Source of the DNA: Pocillopora verrucosa
Taxonomy: Eukaryota; Cnidaria; Anthozoa; Scleractinia; Pocilloporidae
Direction of reading: 5' to 3'
Assembly: GCF_036669915.1 (NCBI RefSeq)
Contig: NC_089323.1
Span: 20,654,708-20,718,707 of the forward strand
DNA: 64,000 nt
Shown: positions 1 to 11,345 of the stretch, one piece after another
Position numbering within the stretch: position 1 is the stretch's first letter
Layout: each line of letters opens with the position of its first letter
Program-made: the position numbers and the translations under genes
The notes under the pieces: model-generated
The model's input: only the letters and a program-made list of their open reading frames with translations
Databases searched by the model: none
What the model was told of the DNA's origin: nothing

Positions 1-1271
1 TTGACTCAGGTTTACAAAAGGTTGTTGTCACAAATAGCAATAAAAGTGTCACTTTTGAATTATTTGTGGCATTTGGTTGAATGAAACTGGTAAATATATA
101 CAAAGGCAGACCTAGGCCTTTTACAGCTGTTGTGTTGTTTTCAGTAAGTACTGAGACCCTACATCCTACTGCCATGTTCAAAACTGTTGATTAATAATAG
201 GGAAAGATAACAATATTTTAGGTGGAGCATCGTGGGAAGAAATGAAGACTGTCAGGGGGGAGGGTTTGAGTGCAGAGTTCAGTGACCAGAGGTAAGGGTC
301 CAATCCATCTTTTGTGATGATAATTTACAGGAGAGAGACAAAGAAATAAAAAAAAATGAAAATAAATTGGATTACAACCTTCACCCATGGAAGAGGTTTA
401 ATAACCCTCAATAATCGTTATTGCTGCCACTATAACCCGCCAACTTCCTCTGCGAGTTGGTGCTTTTAATATGTATCACGTTTCCATTCGATTGAAACAT
501 AATTTCTCAGTTCGAATCAAGTTAAACTCGATGATTATTGGGGCTTAAATCAAACGCCCAGAAGTTGGTTGGAATTTTCATGCCTTGCAATCTTGAAAAT
601 GAAGAACACTCTGACAAAAGCTCAGAGGAAAAGTGAAAAGTTAATAATTGATTTGAGTTTGACATCAGTTCTTTGAACTGATTCATCACGTACGATTTGA
701 CCTCGGGTGAAAAACGAAAACAGCTACGGACGGATGTCATTAGGAACATGTATTTTTATTTTTTAACAGTTCCCGTGGATAGCAACATCCTTGATTAAGA
801 GATCAGTATGCTTCCGAGAATGATAACACGTCTGATCACTCTGTTACGCTGTTTGAGAGGGTCGGTAACATCTGACAGCGTTCGTCGTTGAGGACATTGT
901 TTCATTGTGCTATTAACTCGGAATATCCTCAAATCAAAGTTTCTTTCAATTTGTCTATCTTGTCCCGTGACTAGTGAGATCTTTCGAGATCTTGGATGGA
1001 CCAAAAAATACAGTACTACCGGCGAGAGCGTCAGCTTGCATAAATAGTCAACTTAGCCCTGTTTTTTCACGGCTTGATTCGTAGAATACTTTTCTACATC
1101 TCTCTGGTCCTGCACTACGTTGCTATCACTCAACGGGAATATTTCTTTGTTATTGTCTCTCTGGCCGCGGGTGGGATCTTGAATGGCACAGAGATACGAT
1201 GGCCCACAACTTTCACAGCAAGAACAAATACCTCACTTAAAAACCCAAATGCTCACGACAAAGCCAAAAGA

Positions 1272-1337
1272 CTCACGGCAAAACCAAAGGCCTTTTAGTT
1301 TTGCCGTGAACTTTTTCCTGTTTGGTTTTGCCGTGAG
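1272..1337. repeat. short perfect inverted repeat
   Basis: Two 17-bp arms, 1272-1288 and 1321-1337, are perfect reverse complements (left arm ctcacggcaaaaccaaa). A third partial copy of the right arm lies between them at about 1297-1309. It would form a hairpin and is most likely a fragment of a foldback-type repeat. No function can be assigned. Confidence 0.7.
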
Positions 1338-1724
1338 ATATTTGTTATTGCCATGGCGGTTGTGAGCCACCGTACAGAAAACACTTCAAGCCCGAGAGAC
1401 AGCTGGTGTATAAAACGAAGTTAGGTCAAATGGTTCAAATAAAATTTAGCTAACTTCATATCACGTTCAAGCTGTCCCTTCAGCTTATAGTAATTCCTAA
1501 CTCATTTAAGATCTTACCTGCCAGAGGGACAAGATCAAAGTGCATGATTTACTCTCCACGTTTTATTCTGAACATGTAAGGCAAATAAAAATGTCTTTGT
1601 GTTTTACATGAACGTCGCCTGACTGTTTGCAAATCGCAAATTATGTCATTGGAATAGTCCGACAAATTCCGCGAAAACCGCCCGATCCCAAAATTCGTTT
1701 CTAGTACTTTTCGGTTGTCCTCCG

Positions 1725-1732
1725 GCATAAAG
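1725..1732. repeat. candidate target-site duplication, left copy
   Basis: The octamer gcataaag lies directly before the left terminal inverted repeat and recurs at 19050-19057 directly after the right one. It fits an 8-bp target duplication. The last base of the right copy's boundary is ambiguous because the repeat end could extend one base. Confidence 0.75.
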
Positions 1733-1828
1733 CACCCGATTCGCTCATAATTAACCGCTTACATGCGGATTTAATTAGTATCAAATTAACGCAGACAAGC
1801 GGTCAAAGTAGGGCCTATTTACCTATCG
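1733..1828 (+). repeat. left terminal inverted repeat of KDZ element
   Basis: It matches the reverse complement of 18955-19049. The core 1736-1828 has three mismatches in 93 positions. The repeat also contains an internal imperfect palindrome: an accgctt..tgcg arm near 1755-1768 faces a cgca..aagcggt arm near 1790-1803, separated by AT-rich sequence. Such internal symmetry may be the transposase binding site (inference). Confidence 0.9.
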
Positions 1829-2371
1829 AGACCTGAAAGGACTCAAGGCCTGGTGCCATAGCCTGCGAACCCTTGAAACGCGGCAGATGCCTTCACTGCA
1901 GTCCAGGGCAATTCCTATGTGCAGATCACATCAATTTAGTTCACGCAGGCGGTAGATCACTTCACCACCCGGAAGTTTGGAAAGTGAGTTGAAGATTTAT
2001 GTTGTGAAACCCGATTTCTTGTGTACTCTGGCCGTTAGGCAATTTCATTTGTAAGTACGTTGTCTTGTGGTTTAATTGCAGAGACATCCATCTTTTTTTT
2101 CTTACAACTATATCACCTCTATTCAATTACTTCACTTGATGTAGTTTTTTCTCAACTTCAGTATGCATTATGTCCATGAGACCTGACCCATTTTTATACA
2201 GAGGAAAAAGCTAAAGCTGTAAGGATAATTTTTTCTTGCAAGCAGACATGTAATTTGCTCTATACTCAGAACAAAGTAAAGTTTATTTTGGCAATTTTGA
2301 AAGAGTTGGCTGATTTAAATGGTGTGTGATTTGTATTCACCTGATTCATGTAGGATATTTTATGCTCTTAG

Positions 2372-5300
2372 GATGGAAGATTTGTGCCATATCAGTTTGG
2401 TGAGTGTGTATGGACCACACCTCACAACATGGATCATGGATATGTGCGTGACATTATAGCTGTTGGTTTGCATGGTAAGTAACTAACAGCTGTGCAATAT
2501 GTAACTTTATTGTGAGATAGGTTGCCAGTCTGCAATTACTAGTACTACTTTTTACTTATACTTATATTTAAATAGTTAGTTTACCTCTTCCAGGAAGGTC
2601 TTTGTTTGTGTTTTAATTGTTTTTTTTCAACACAGAAAGGAATTAATAAACAAATATTATTATAGAAGAATACGACTATGGACACTCTATGGTGTTTGTC
2701 TTTATACAGGGCAGCAGAATCCCATCAAAATCAAATGTTGCGAGCATGAACCAGAAGCCATAACGCTGGTCAGGAATGGTTTCTGGCCATCTACTCCAAA
2801 ACAGCCCCAGGTAGCCTTTGACCTTGAATTTATGGCCTTGCTCCAATACATTTTCTTAGAATGTAGAGTGTCTTTAAGGTTTGTGATAAGTCATCCTTCA
2901 GATGAAATGTCTAAGTGGGTAATATTTACCTTTAGAAATCTCAAATAACTATTACTATATGTGTTGGCATAATGAATGATATAATTTAGACAAGAAACAT
3001 TGTTTTGAATCTTTCCTAGTGGTCCTCATAGTGTGGCAGCTGGTCTTAGCATGAGTTATTCCATTGTTTTTCATTCATTTAGGCATAAGAAATATTTTTA
3101 ACATGACATTTCTAATAAGATTTTGGCATCTGATTGTAGGAGAAGGGAAGTTTATTTATCTCTGTTGATGCATTGTTTGGATGTGTCCGCAAATGCAGCG
3201 CTGGAACTAGTGGAAAGTCCTCAAATCATGGAGAGGAACTGTTCATTAGCCAAGAAAAAGTAGATGCATTTCTAGCTAATTACAGCAAAAGATCAAGCAG
3301 CAAGTCAATGGTGTGTGAACCAAAGGACTTTTTCTCTTACTTTGTATTTTGTTGCATTGCACTAACCTTTTGTTACCCATCAGTACTCATACCACTACTC
3401 AACCATTGCAACGAGAGACCAAAAGTAACAGTTATGTTCATTACTTGTAATAATGATGTTAGTGCTGAATGATTTAAATATGGTACAGTTTGAAGGGTTT
3501 ATTACTTTGGTAACATTCTGCCCAAAATACATGTAGCTCAAATATATTGTTAGTTTGTTCTGTAAACTTAATTTACAAGAACTGTGTGAATTGTCAGCTT
3601 CAAGAACAAGTACATAATCTTTATTGCAGCCCCCTCTTTTCCTTGATCTTTTTCTATTTTTTTTTTTTTCCAAATACAGTTTTTTTCCCTCTTTTTTTGT
3701 AATTGATTTATGGTCTTTAAAGGTAATATCTTTGTATTTGCTTACACAACTAACTCTGCCAAGGGTATCTACTGTCACTCTTGCTGGTCCCAAGCCTGAA
3801 TGAAAGAGGAAGGGTTGTTATCAAGCAGTAAATTTATTTGGTTGTCCCATTTTTTAAATTTTTATGAGAAATTGATGAATGATTATTATTTTCTGCCAAT
3901 ATTTTCCTTGCCACCTTTCCCATAATGTAATGTTTAATTTCTAATGTGAGGGTTCACCTCCAACAACCCATATCTACTTTGAATGCTACACGTACATGAA
4001 TGCTACATAGATCTTAATTCTTGTTCTGTTTTTATCTTTGATACTTCTGCTTTAAATGACATCTCAAGAAAAGGTAGAAAGGAAGTTGAAGATTAAGAGT
4101 TAAATGTTTTCTGTTGTAGGAGCAGTGTAATCAGTTTCAAGCTGGTTCCAATCTCCATTCCAAAAACAAATCCACAAAGCTCGATGAGATGGCCCTCTTT
4201 GGTGGAGGCTGCAAGCACGAAGTGCCACTGAAGTTTTTCAGCTTAAAGAGAGGAGAAGAGTATGTACATGCAAAAGGAAATCTGTACATTATTGGTCAGC
4301 TATTGTTAAGAAATATGTAACCAGAGTGCCTTGTAGAATGCATAAATTAAGAGACATGTCACTTTTTAGGTTCCTAAGGAAAGAATTTATATATGATAGT
4401 CGTACTGCTGTATAGCATAACTCTGTTTTATACACCATTTCTATTAGGGTACTCAATGAAACTAGGGAACAAATACATTACTGCATGGACATTGTGGCTA
4501 ATAATGATTTTATTTTTATTAAGCAGGATTGGAAATGCTGTGTATTTGCTAAAATGGATTATAAATCATGTGCAAGATAAAGCTATCAACATTCATTTCT
4601 TCTATGATATTGCATGTGTGCTGGATACACATTTGAGAGTAAGATTTTTTAGCGGTTTTATTTGAATTAAGTTGTGGTCATGGTACTCTGGCATTTTTGC
4701 TTGTCAAATGATGCCCTGTTGTTTTAAATTTATCTTCTCTGTAGAATACGCACCAGGAAACATTGCTTGAAAATGTTACTCTTGCGATACCTGCATTTCA
4801 CTGCTATGGACACAAAGTTTCTTGTCAGGTATTTTGAAATATTTTCTTTTTGAACACTTTTGAGGAGTTGAAAGGTATTGAAAATCACATGCATGCTTAC
4901 TCTAAAACAGTTATTGTTTTCATGAAGCTTTGTTTGGTCTTTTGTAACGCCAGGTCAACTACAGCGGAAGACGGCTGGAAGGGTTCGGGATGAGTGATGG
5001 CGAGGTGATGGAGAGACTGTGGTCTTACTTGAGGCCAACAGCAAAAATAACGAAGGAAATGACTCCAGCCCACCGAGTTGATACATTAACTGACTTCTTG
5101 ATGCATTACGCTAAAAAGTCAATTTCGAACCTTGGTAATTTAGCTGTTAATCTTCACGTTTTACAAATACAGTTATCACCACAGTATATCATATTATAAA
5201 CGATTTGTGATATGTTTTCGTAAACTCAATCGTTATCTTGCTGTTTTTCACCATTTTCGTTATCCCCAAAAATTTAGGAGAACGACTTCGTGACCATTTA

Positions 5301-7630
5301 AAGAAAGCAGTGGAAACGGAGAAAGAAACTGAAGAGCAACTCAATTTGCTTCTTGAGAAGTTGAATGAGACAGGTAGGGATTTGATTTCGTTACTTTCGT
5401 TATTTTTCTCTTCAACTAATTACATTGTTCCTTTACGTGTTAAAAAGAATTAGACTTCATTGCATGTGCGTCCTGTTGTGAGCTTTATGTCATAAATACA
5501 TATTGTATATTCTCTTCCCTTCATTAGCGAATTGGCATTTGGGTATTGCGGGATACTAGAAATTGAAACTTCGATGAATGTAACTTTGTTAGATACATAA
5601 GTATGTCTAGATGATGATACAGCCCCATTTTACTATTACCAAGGTATTAAGGTGGACGTATCCAACGTCTCAGAGTGGAGCATGATGGAGAAATCTACGG
5701 CTAACAAAGCGGCCAGTACAGGAAGACCCAGTACGTACAAATTTCGCCTATTCATTGAGGGGAACTTATTTGGAATGGTTCACCTTTAACGACCAATAAT
5801 AATTATGACAAATGAATGATTTCCATTGTACTTTGCCCCCCTTTTTGATTACAGAGTGATAAATGTTTTGAAGTGCTTAAGAGGAAATTAGAGTACCACA
5901 ACTGAAGTTCAGATAGCTACACGCAAGTTACTTAAACAGTTACAAGTTCGTGTATGATTTTACGTTTCCTACTTGAAGGTTCATCACCAGATGATTACCC
6001 GGACAAGTTGAGGCAGTTTTTCTGTGTAAGGTATGAAGTAGCATGGGGATCTGGTTTTCATACAATGTTTACCCCAAATTTTACAGTAAATGTGTCACTT
6101 TTGGTCCATCACTTTCTGTCATTTCTCCTGACTTTCTCTGATGCTTGTCTTCTGAATTTTCAAACTGTTCATTAACAGAACAAACCTGCAAAAATGTTCC
6201 CCGGCATCTGAAACTTGGAAAGTACTGACCGATCAGCTTGACAGGTATGAAACCATATTTTGGATCCTGCAATTTATTCCCCTCATCTGGGAACTAAATG
6301 ATCTTTACGTAAGGATATTAAACGATTTTCAAATGAGGTCCGCCAAAACAAAGCAAAGAACTCATTACCAGCCACAAAATCTAGAAATAGCTTATCATAC
6401 AAGTAAACAAACAATCAGGCAGTCGGGCAATCAGAATTATGGAAAATTCCATGTCATTAAACGTGGAAGTCGTTATAGGTATTATACTGGGTTCTTAGGG
6501 CAAGTTTTGATTGCCAATCGCACTTCAAAGCAATGCAAATCCAAACCAATAATTTCAACCAAACTTTGGGTTTCTCCTCTGTTTTCCTTTACGCTGGTAA
6601 TAGGTTGGATCAACAGCTAAAGAACCTTGAGGGCGGCCAACCCCGATGGTCTCCTGACAGTAGCATGTATATTGCATACCTCCGCGATTTGCAAGACAAG
6701 CGTCGAGAAGACTTGCTATTATCCATGCATGTCAAGTGCTCAGAAAGGTGGTTTCTCTTACAACTGATGAAGAAATATGCAGGTATTGCATTGATATGTT
6801 TCAGTGCTAACAGTCGTCGATAAGAAGCCCGATTACAGCTAACCAACACATCGTATTGAAATGATTATAACCTAGGCTTTCTAGGGTATCATTTTGACTC
6901 ATGTCGTGTTAATTCTTTAGATGGACAAGCCATTGCAAAACGGCTTTGTACGCAAATTACAAAGGCAACGGGAGCCATTAAACAGCTTGTCAAGGAGTAC
7001 ACAAGACAAAACGTTGACACGGTGGGTTGTAAATACCCCTCCACAATTGCGGTTGAAGACGCGCTAAGCATCGACAGTCCACTTTGGCGTGTACTAAACG
7101 ATGACATCCAACCGCAGTCTGCTGTTCCCTATTGTTTAAAGAGGCAACTCATTGATTTGTTTCACACACGCAAAAGATGCTTAGAGGAAATAGCCAACAC
7201 CAAAGAAGAAATGGCTCGGATGTTCAGTCATTTCGAGGGAAAGTTGAAGGTATTGGACACTTGGTCAAAGGAACTGATGGCACAGAAAGATACGGAGCGA
7301 GCTCGCGCATTACTCTCCACTGCCCGCACTAAAATGGATGAGCTTTCCGTATTCACAGGTCATCTCCACGGTCTCTTTTCTAATGATGATGATAGCCATG
7401 AGGAATGTGAAGCTCAGTTTGACCTTGGAATTTTCCCCGAAGTGGATTGTGATGATGCCGATGAGGAGGTTCAGATGGAGGACGATTACAACACTGATGA
7501 AGCTGACGTGGTTCAACAGCTTGGCCAAAGTGAAGTCTTTGAGGACCTGCGTTCCGTTCTCAATGCTGAATACGGAAGTGACAGTGAATCTGATTCAGAT
7601 AGTTCAGATTTAAACACAGAAATATCTTGA
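2372..7630 (+). CDS. KDZ (Kyakuja-Dileera-Zisupton) transposase, 13 visible exons, N-terminus incomplete
   Basis: Exons read as 2372-2474, 2710-2878, 3140-3310, 4120-4259, 4527-4638, 4745-4828, 4954-5134, 5278-5373, 5644-5730, 5979-6030, 6179-6244, 6604-6782 and 6921-7630 (stop). From exon 3 onward every junction keeps phase. Family marks: a Cys/His-containing N-terminal part (exon 2, KCCEHEPEAITLVRNGF), then RNase H-fold transposase motifs. These are ISVDALFG (exon 3, first Asp), FFYDIACVLDTHLR (exon 5, second Asp), PAFHCYGHKVSCQ (exon 6) and GFGMSDGEVMERLWSYL (exon 7, catalytic Glu). The last exon ends in a strongly acidic Asp/Glu/Ser tail. The product would cut and paste the surrounding element. 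Oddities: no initiator Met or first exon was found, and exon 2 ends in phase 2 while exon 3 needs phase 0. One or more exons of the middle region are therefore missing, lost or unseen. About 715 residues are visible. Confidence 0.88.
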
Positions 7631-7964
7631 TTATAACTTGTGAGTCGTTTCAACTGCCTGTTCCTTTTCCTCTTTCACTCAAGAATGTAAATCTACGAAC
7701 AAGTGTTATCAATCAGCTAAAAAAAATTAAGCTCACTGTCAACTAGTCAGTCACTTTATACGACAAATAACAGCTCTCCTCCACGAATTAATTCAATCTT
7801 GTTTTATCGACTTTGGCTCCTTGACGTATCCTTACCTGGTCATTTTGTTGGGACGTTTGAAGCCTGATTAAATTGAAAAAGTTTCAGCATTTTGGCCTAA
7901 GTGTCTTTGTTCGCGGGACAAGTATTTTAACGCATGGCGATGGCGACCTTTATTAAAATTATTT
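7631..7964. other. 3' flank of transposase, no gene
   Basis: AT-rich sequence between the transposase stop codon and the satellite. No convincing coding or repeat structure was seen. Confidence 0.4.
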
Positions 7965-10900
7965 AGTGCATTATTACATGAGTCAAGAAAATCTAAGGTT
8001 CGCAATTTTGCTAAAACGAGTGAGAGTGAGTGTGGGTCAAGAGCAATATCCCATAAGAGCGACGAGGAAGTCGAGGCATCGGCCAATGTCGGCAAAATGG
8101 GTCCAAGTGTCCCATAAATACCATAAGAAAGTTGTGGAAACTGGCCTTTATGGCCAAAATGGGTCCAATTGCAAGTCTGTCGATATCCCACAAAGATCGT
8201 GGGAAACTTGTAAAAACTGGCAAATATCGCCAAAATGGGTACAAGTGCGGGTCAATGTTGACATCTCGGGAAAATGATAGGAAAGTCGCAGGGATTGACC
8301 AAAATCTCAAAAATGGGTCCAATTGTGGGTCAATGCTAAGATCCCATGAAAGTCATTGGAAAGTCGAAGAGATTGGCTGAAATCACCAAAATGAGTTAGG
8401 GTGCGAACCAGTGTCAACTTCCCATGAGAATCGTAAGAAAGTCGCGGAAACTGGCTACTTTCGCCTAAATTGGTCCAAGTGGGAGTCAAAATCGTTATAA
8501 GCAAGTTGTGGAAACTGGCAAATATCGCCAAAATGGGTGCAAGTGCGGGTCAATGTTGACATCTCACGAAAATCATAAGAAAGTCGCAAGGATTGACCAA
8601 AATCACAAAAATGGGTCCAATTGCGGGTCAATGCTAAGATCCCATGAAAATCATTGGAAAGTCGAAGAGATTGGCTGAAATCACCAAAATGAGTTAGGGT
8701 GCGAATCAATGTCAACTTCCCATGAGAATCGAAAGAAAGTCGTGGAAACTGGCCACTTTCGCCTAGATGGGTCCAAGTGGGAGTCAAAATCGTCATAATC
8801 AAGATGTGGAAACTGGCAAATATCTCCAAAATGGGTCCAAGTGCGGGTCAATATTGACATCTCATAAAAATGATAAGAAAGTCGCAGGGATTGACCAAAA
8901 TCACAAAAATGGGTCCGATTGCGGGTCAATGCTAAGATCCCATGAAAATCATTGGAAAGTCGAAGAGATTGGCTGAAATCACCAAAATGGGTTAGGGTGC
9001 GAATCAGTGTCAACGTCCCATGAGAATCGTAAGAAAGTCGTGGAAACTGGCTACTTTCGCCTAAATGGGTCCAGGTGTGAGTCAAAATCGTTATAAGCAA
9101 GTTGTAGAAACTAACAAATATCGCCATGATGGGTGCAAGTGCGGGTCAACGTTGACATCTCATGAAAATCATAAGAAAGTCGCAGGGATTGACCAAAATC
9201 ACAAAAATGGGTCCAATTGTGGGTCAATGCTTAGATCCCATGAAAATCATTGGAAAGTCAAAGAGATTGGCTGAAATCGCCAAAATGGGTTGAGGTGCAA
9301 ATCAATGGCAACTTCCCGTGAGAATCGTAAGAAAGTCGTGGAAACTGGCTAATTTCGCCTAAATGGATCCAAGTGCAGTCAATGGCAATTTCCCACAGAA
9401 GACACAGGAAAGTCGCAGCACTTAGCCAATATCGCCAAAATCGATGTTTTCAAATATCTCATGAATATTATGGTAAAGTAGCAGAGATTTGCCAATATTT
9501 CGTTAAAATGGATCCAAATGCGAGTCAATGTCGATATGCCATGGAAAATTTTCAAACTGACCAAATATCGCGAAAATTGGTATAACTGCAGGTCAATGTC
9601 GATATTCTTTGAAAATCATAGGTAAGTTTCGGAAAATGGCAAATATCGCCAAAATAGAGCCGGGTGCCACTCAATGTCAATATCTCATGAAAATCATAAG
9701 ACAGATGTGGAAACTCGCCAATATTGCCAAAATGGGTTTAAGTGCAGATCAACAGCAATATCCCAAGAAAATCATATGAGAGTTCTGGAAGCTGGCCAAT
9801 ATCGCTAAAATGAGTCCAAGAGCGAGTCAATGTCGATTTCCCGTGGAAATCATGGGAAAAATTTAGAAAACTGAACGTAATATCGCTAAAATGGTTCCAA
9901 ATTAATGCGTGTCGACAAGAAAATAATATGAAGGTGAGAAAATTTGCCAATTTCGCTAAAATGAGTCCAAGTGTGGGTTAATGCCAATATCCCATAAAAA
10001 TGTGAAGAAAGTTATGTAAACTGGCCAATATCGCCAACATGAGTCCAACTGCGACTTAATGTCAATGTCCCATGAAAATATCAGACAGATGTGGAAACTG
10101 GCCAATATCACTAAAATGGGTCTAGGCGCGGATCAACAGCAATATCCCATGAAAATCATAGAAGAGTTATGGAAAATGACTAGTATCGCCAAAATGAGTC
10201 CAAGTGCAATTCAATGTCGATATCCCATGGAAATCATAGGAAAAATTTGGAAACTGACTAATATTTCCAAAATGAGTGTATGTGCGGACCAACAGCAATC
10301 TCCCATGAAAATCACAAGACAGATGCGGAAACTCGCCAATATCGCCAATGGGTCTTAGTGCTGATCAACAGCAATATCCTATGAAAATCATAACAGAGTT
10401 CTGGAAACTGGTAGTATCGCCAAGATGAGTCCAAGTGCGAGTCAATGTCGATATCATTGATATCGATATCATTGAAATCATATGAAAAATCTGGAAACTG
10501 ACCAAATTTTTCCAAAATGGGTCTAAGTGCGGACCAACGGCAATCTCCCATTAAAATCATAAGACAAAAGTTGAAAATTCGCCAATGACGTCAAAATGGA
10601 TCTAAGTGCGGATGAACGTCAATATTCGATGAAAATCAGAGAAAAGATGGCAAAATTCGCTAATATCGCCGAAATGGGTATAAGTGCAGGTCAATATCGA
10701 TATTCTGTGAAACTCATAGCCAAGTTGTGGAAACCGGTTCATATTGCCAAAATGGGTTCAAGTGCGACTCAATATCTCATCAAAACCATAGAACAGATGT
10801 GTAAACTCGCCAATATCGCTAAAATAGGTCTCAGCGAGGATCGGCAGCGATATCTCATGAAATTCATATGAAGGTGAGGAAATCCGCCAATATCGCCAAA

Positions 10901-11345
10901 GAGAGTCCAAGTGTGGATTAATGCCAATATCCCATAAAAATGACGAGAAAGTTATGTAAACTGGCCAATATCGCCAAAATGGGTCCAAGTGCGACTCAAG
11001 GTGAACATCTCATCAAAATCTTAGGACAGATGTGGAAACTCGCCAATATCACTAAAATGGGTCTTAGTGAGGACCAACAACAATAGCCCTTGAAAATCAT
11101 AGGACAGTTCTGGAAACTGGGCGAGTCGCCAAAATGAGTACAAGTGCGATTAAAAGTCGATTTCCCATGGAAATCATAGGAAAAATTTGGAAACTAACCA
11201 ATATTGCCAAAATGGGTCTGACTGCGGACCAACCGCAATCTCCCATGAAAATCATAAAACAGATGTGGAAATCCGCCATTATCACCAAAATAAGTCCAAG
11301 TGGGACCCAATGTCGTTATCCCATGAAAACCATAACAATGTTACC
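7965..11345. repeat. satellite array with higher-order structure inside the KDZ element
   Basis: About 3.4 kb of diverged tandem monomers of roughly 75-80 bp, each with a version of ccaaaatgggtccaagtgcg and cccatgaaaatcat. Between about 8.2 and 9.4 kb the monomers are organised in a four-monomer higher-order unit. The phrase starting cgccta recurs near 8462, 8760, 9058 and 9356, a period of about 298 bp, with closely similar copies. From 9.4 to 11.3 kb single monomers are more diverged. Open frames on both strands here are by-products of the repeat and not genes. Confidence 0.85.

Larger units (their letters stand above)
1..1732. other. left flank, no gene recognised
   Basis: No exon with a recognisable domain or a convincing splice pair was found on either strand. 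The open frames here are short and lack family resemblance. The only clear structure is the small inverted repeat at 1272-1337. This is host DNA into which the large KDZ element at 1733 is inserted. Confidence 0.5.

Noticed and set aside
3395..3793. 132-codon minus-strand frame opposite the transposase intron
   Set aside because: Lysine-rich low-complexity translation of a poly-T region, with no domain or splice support.
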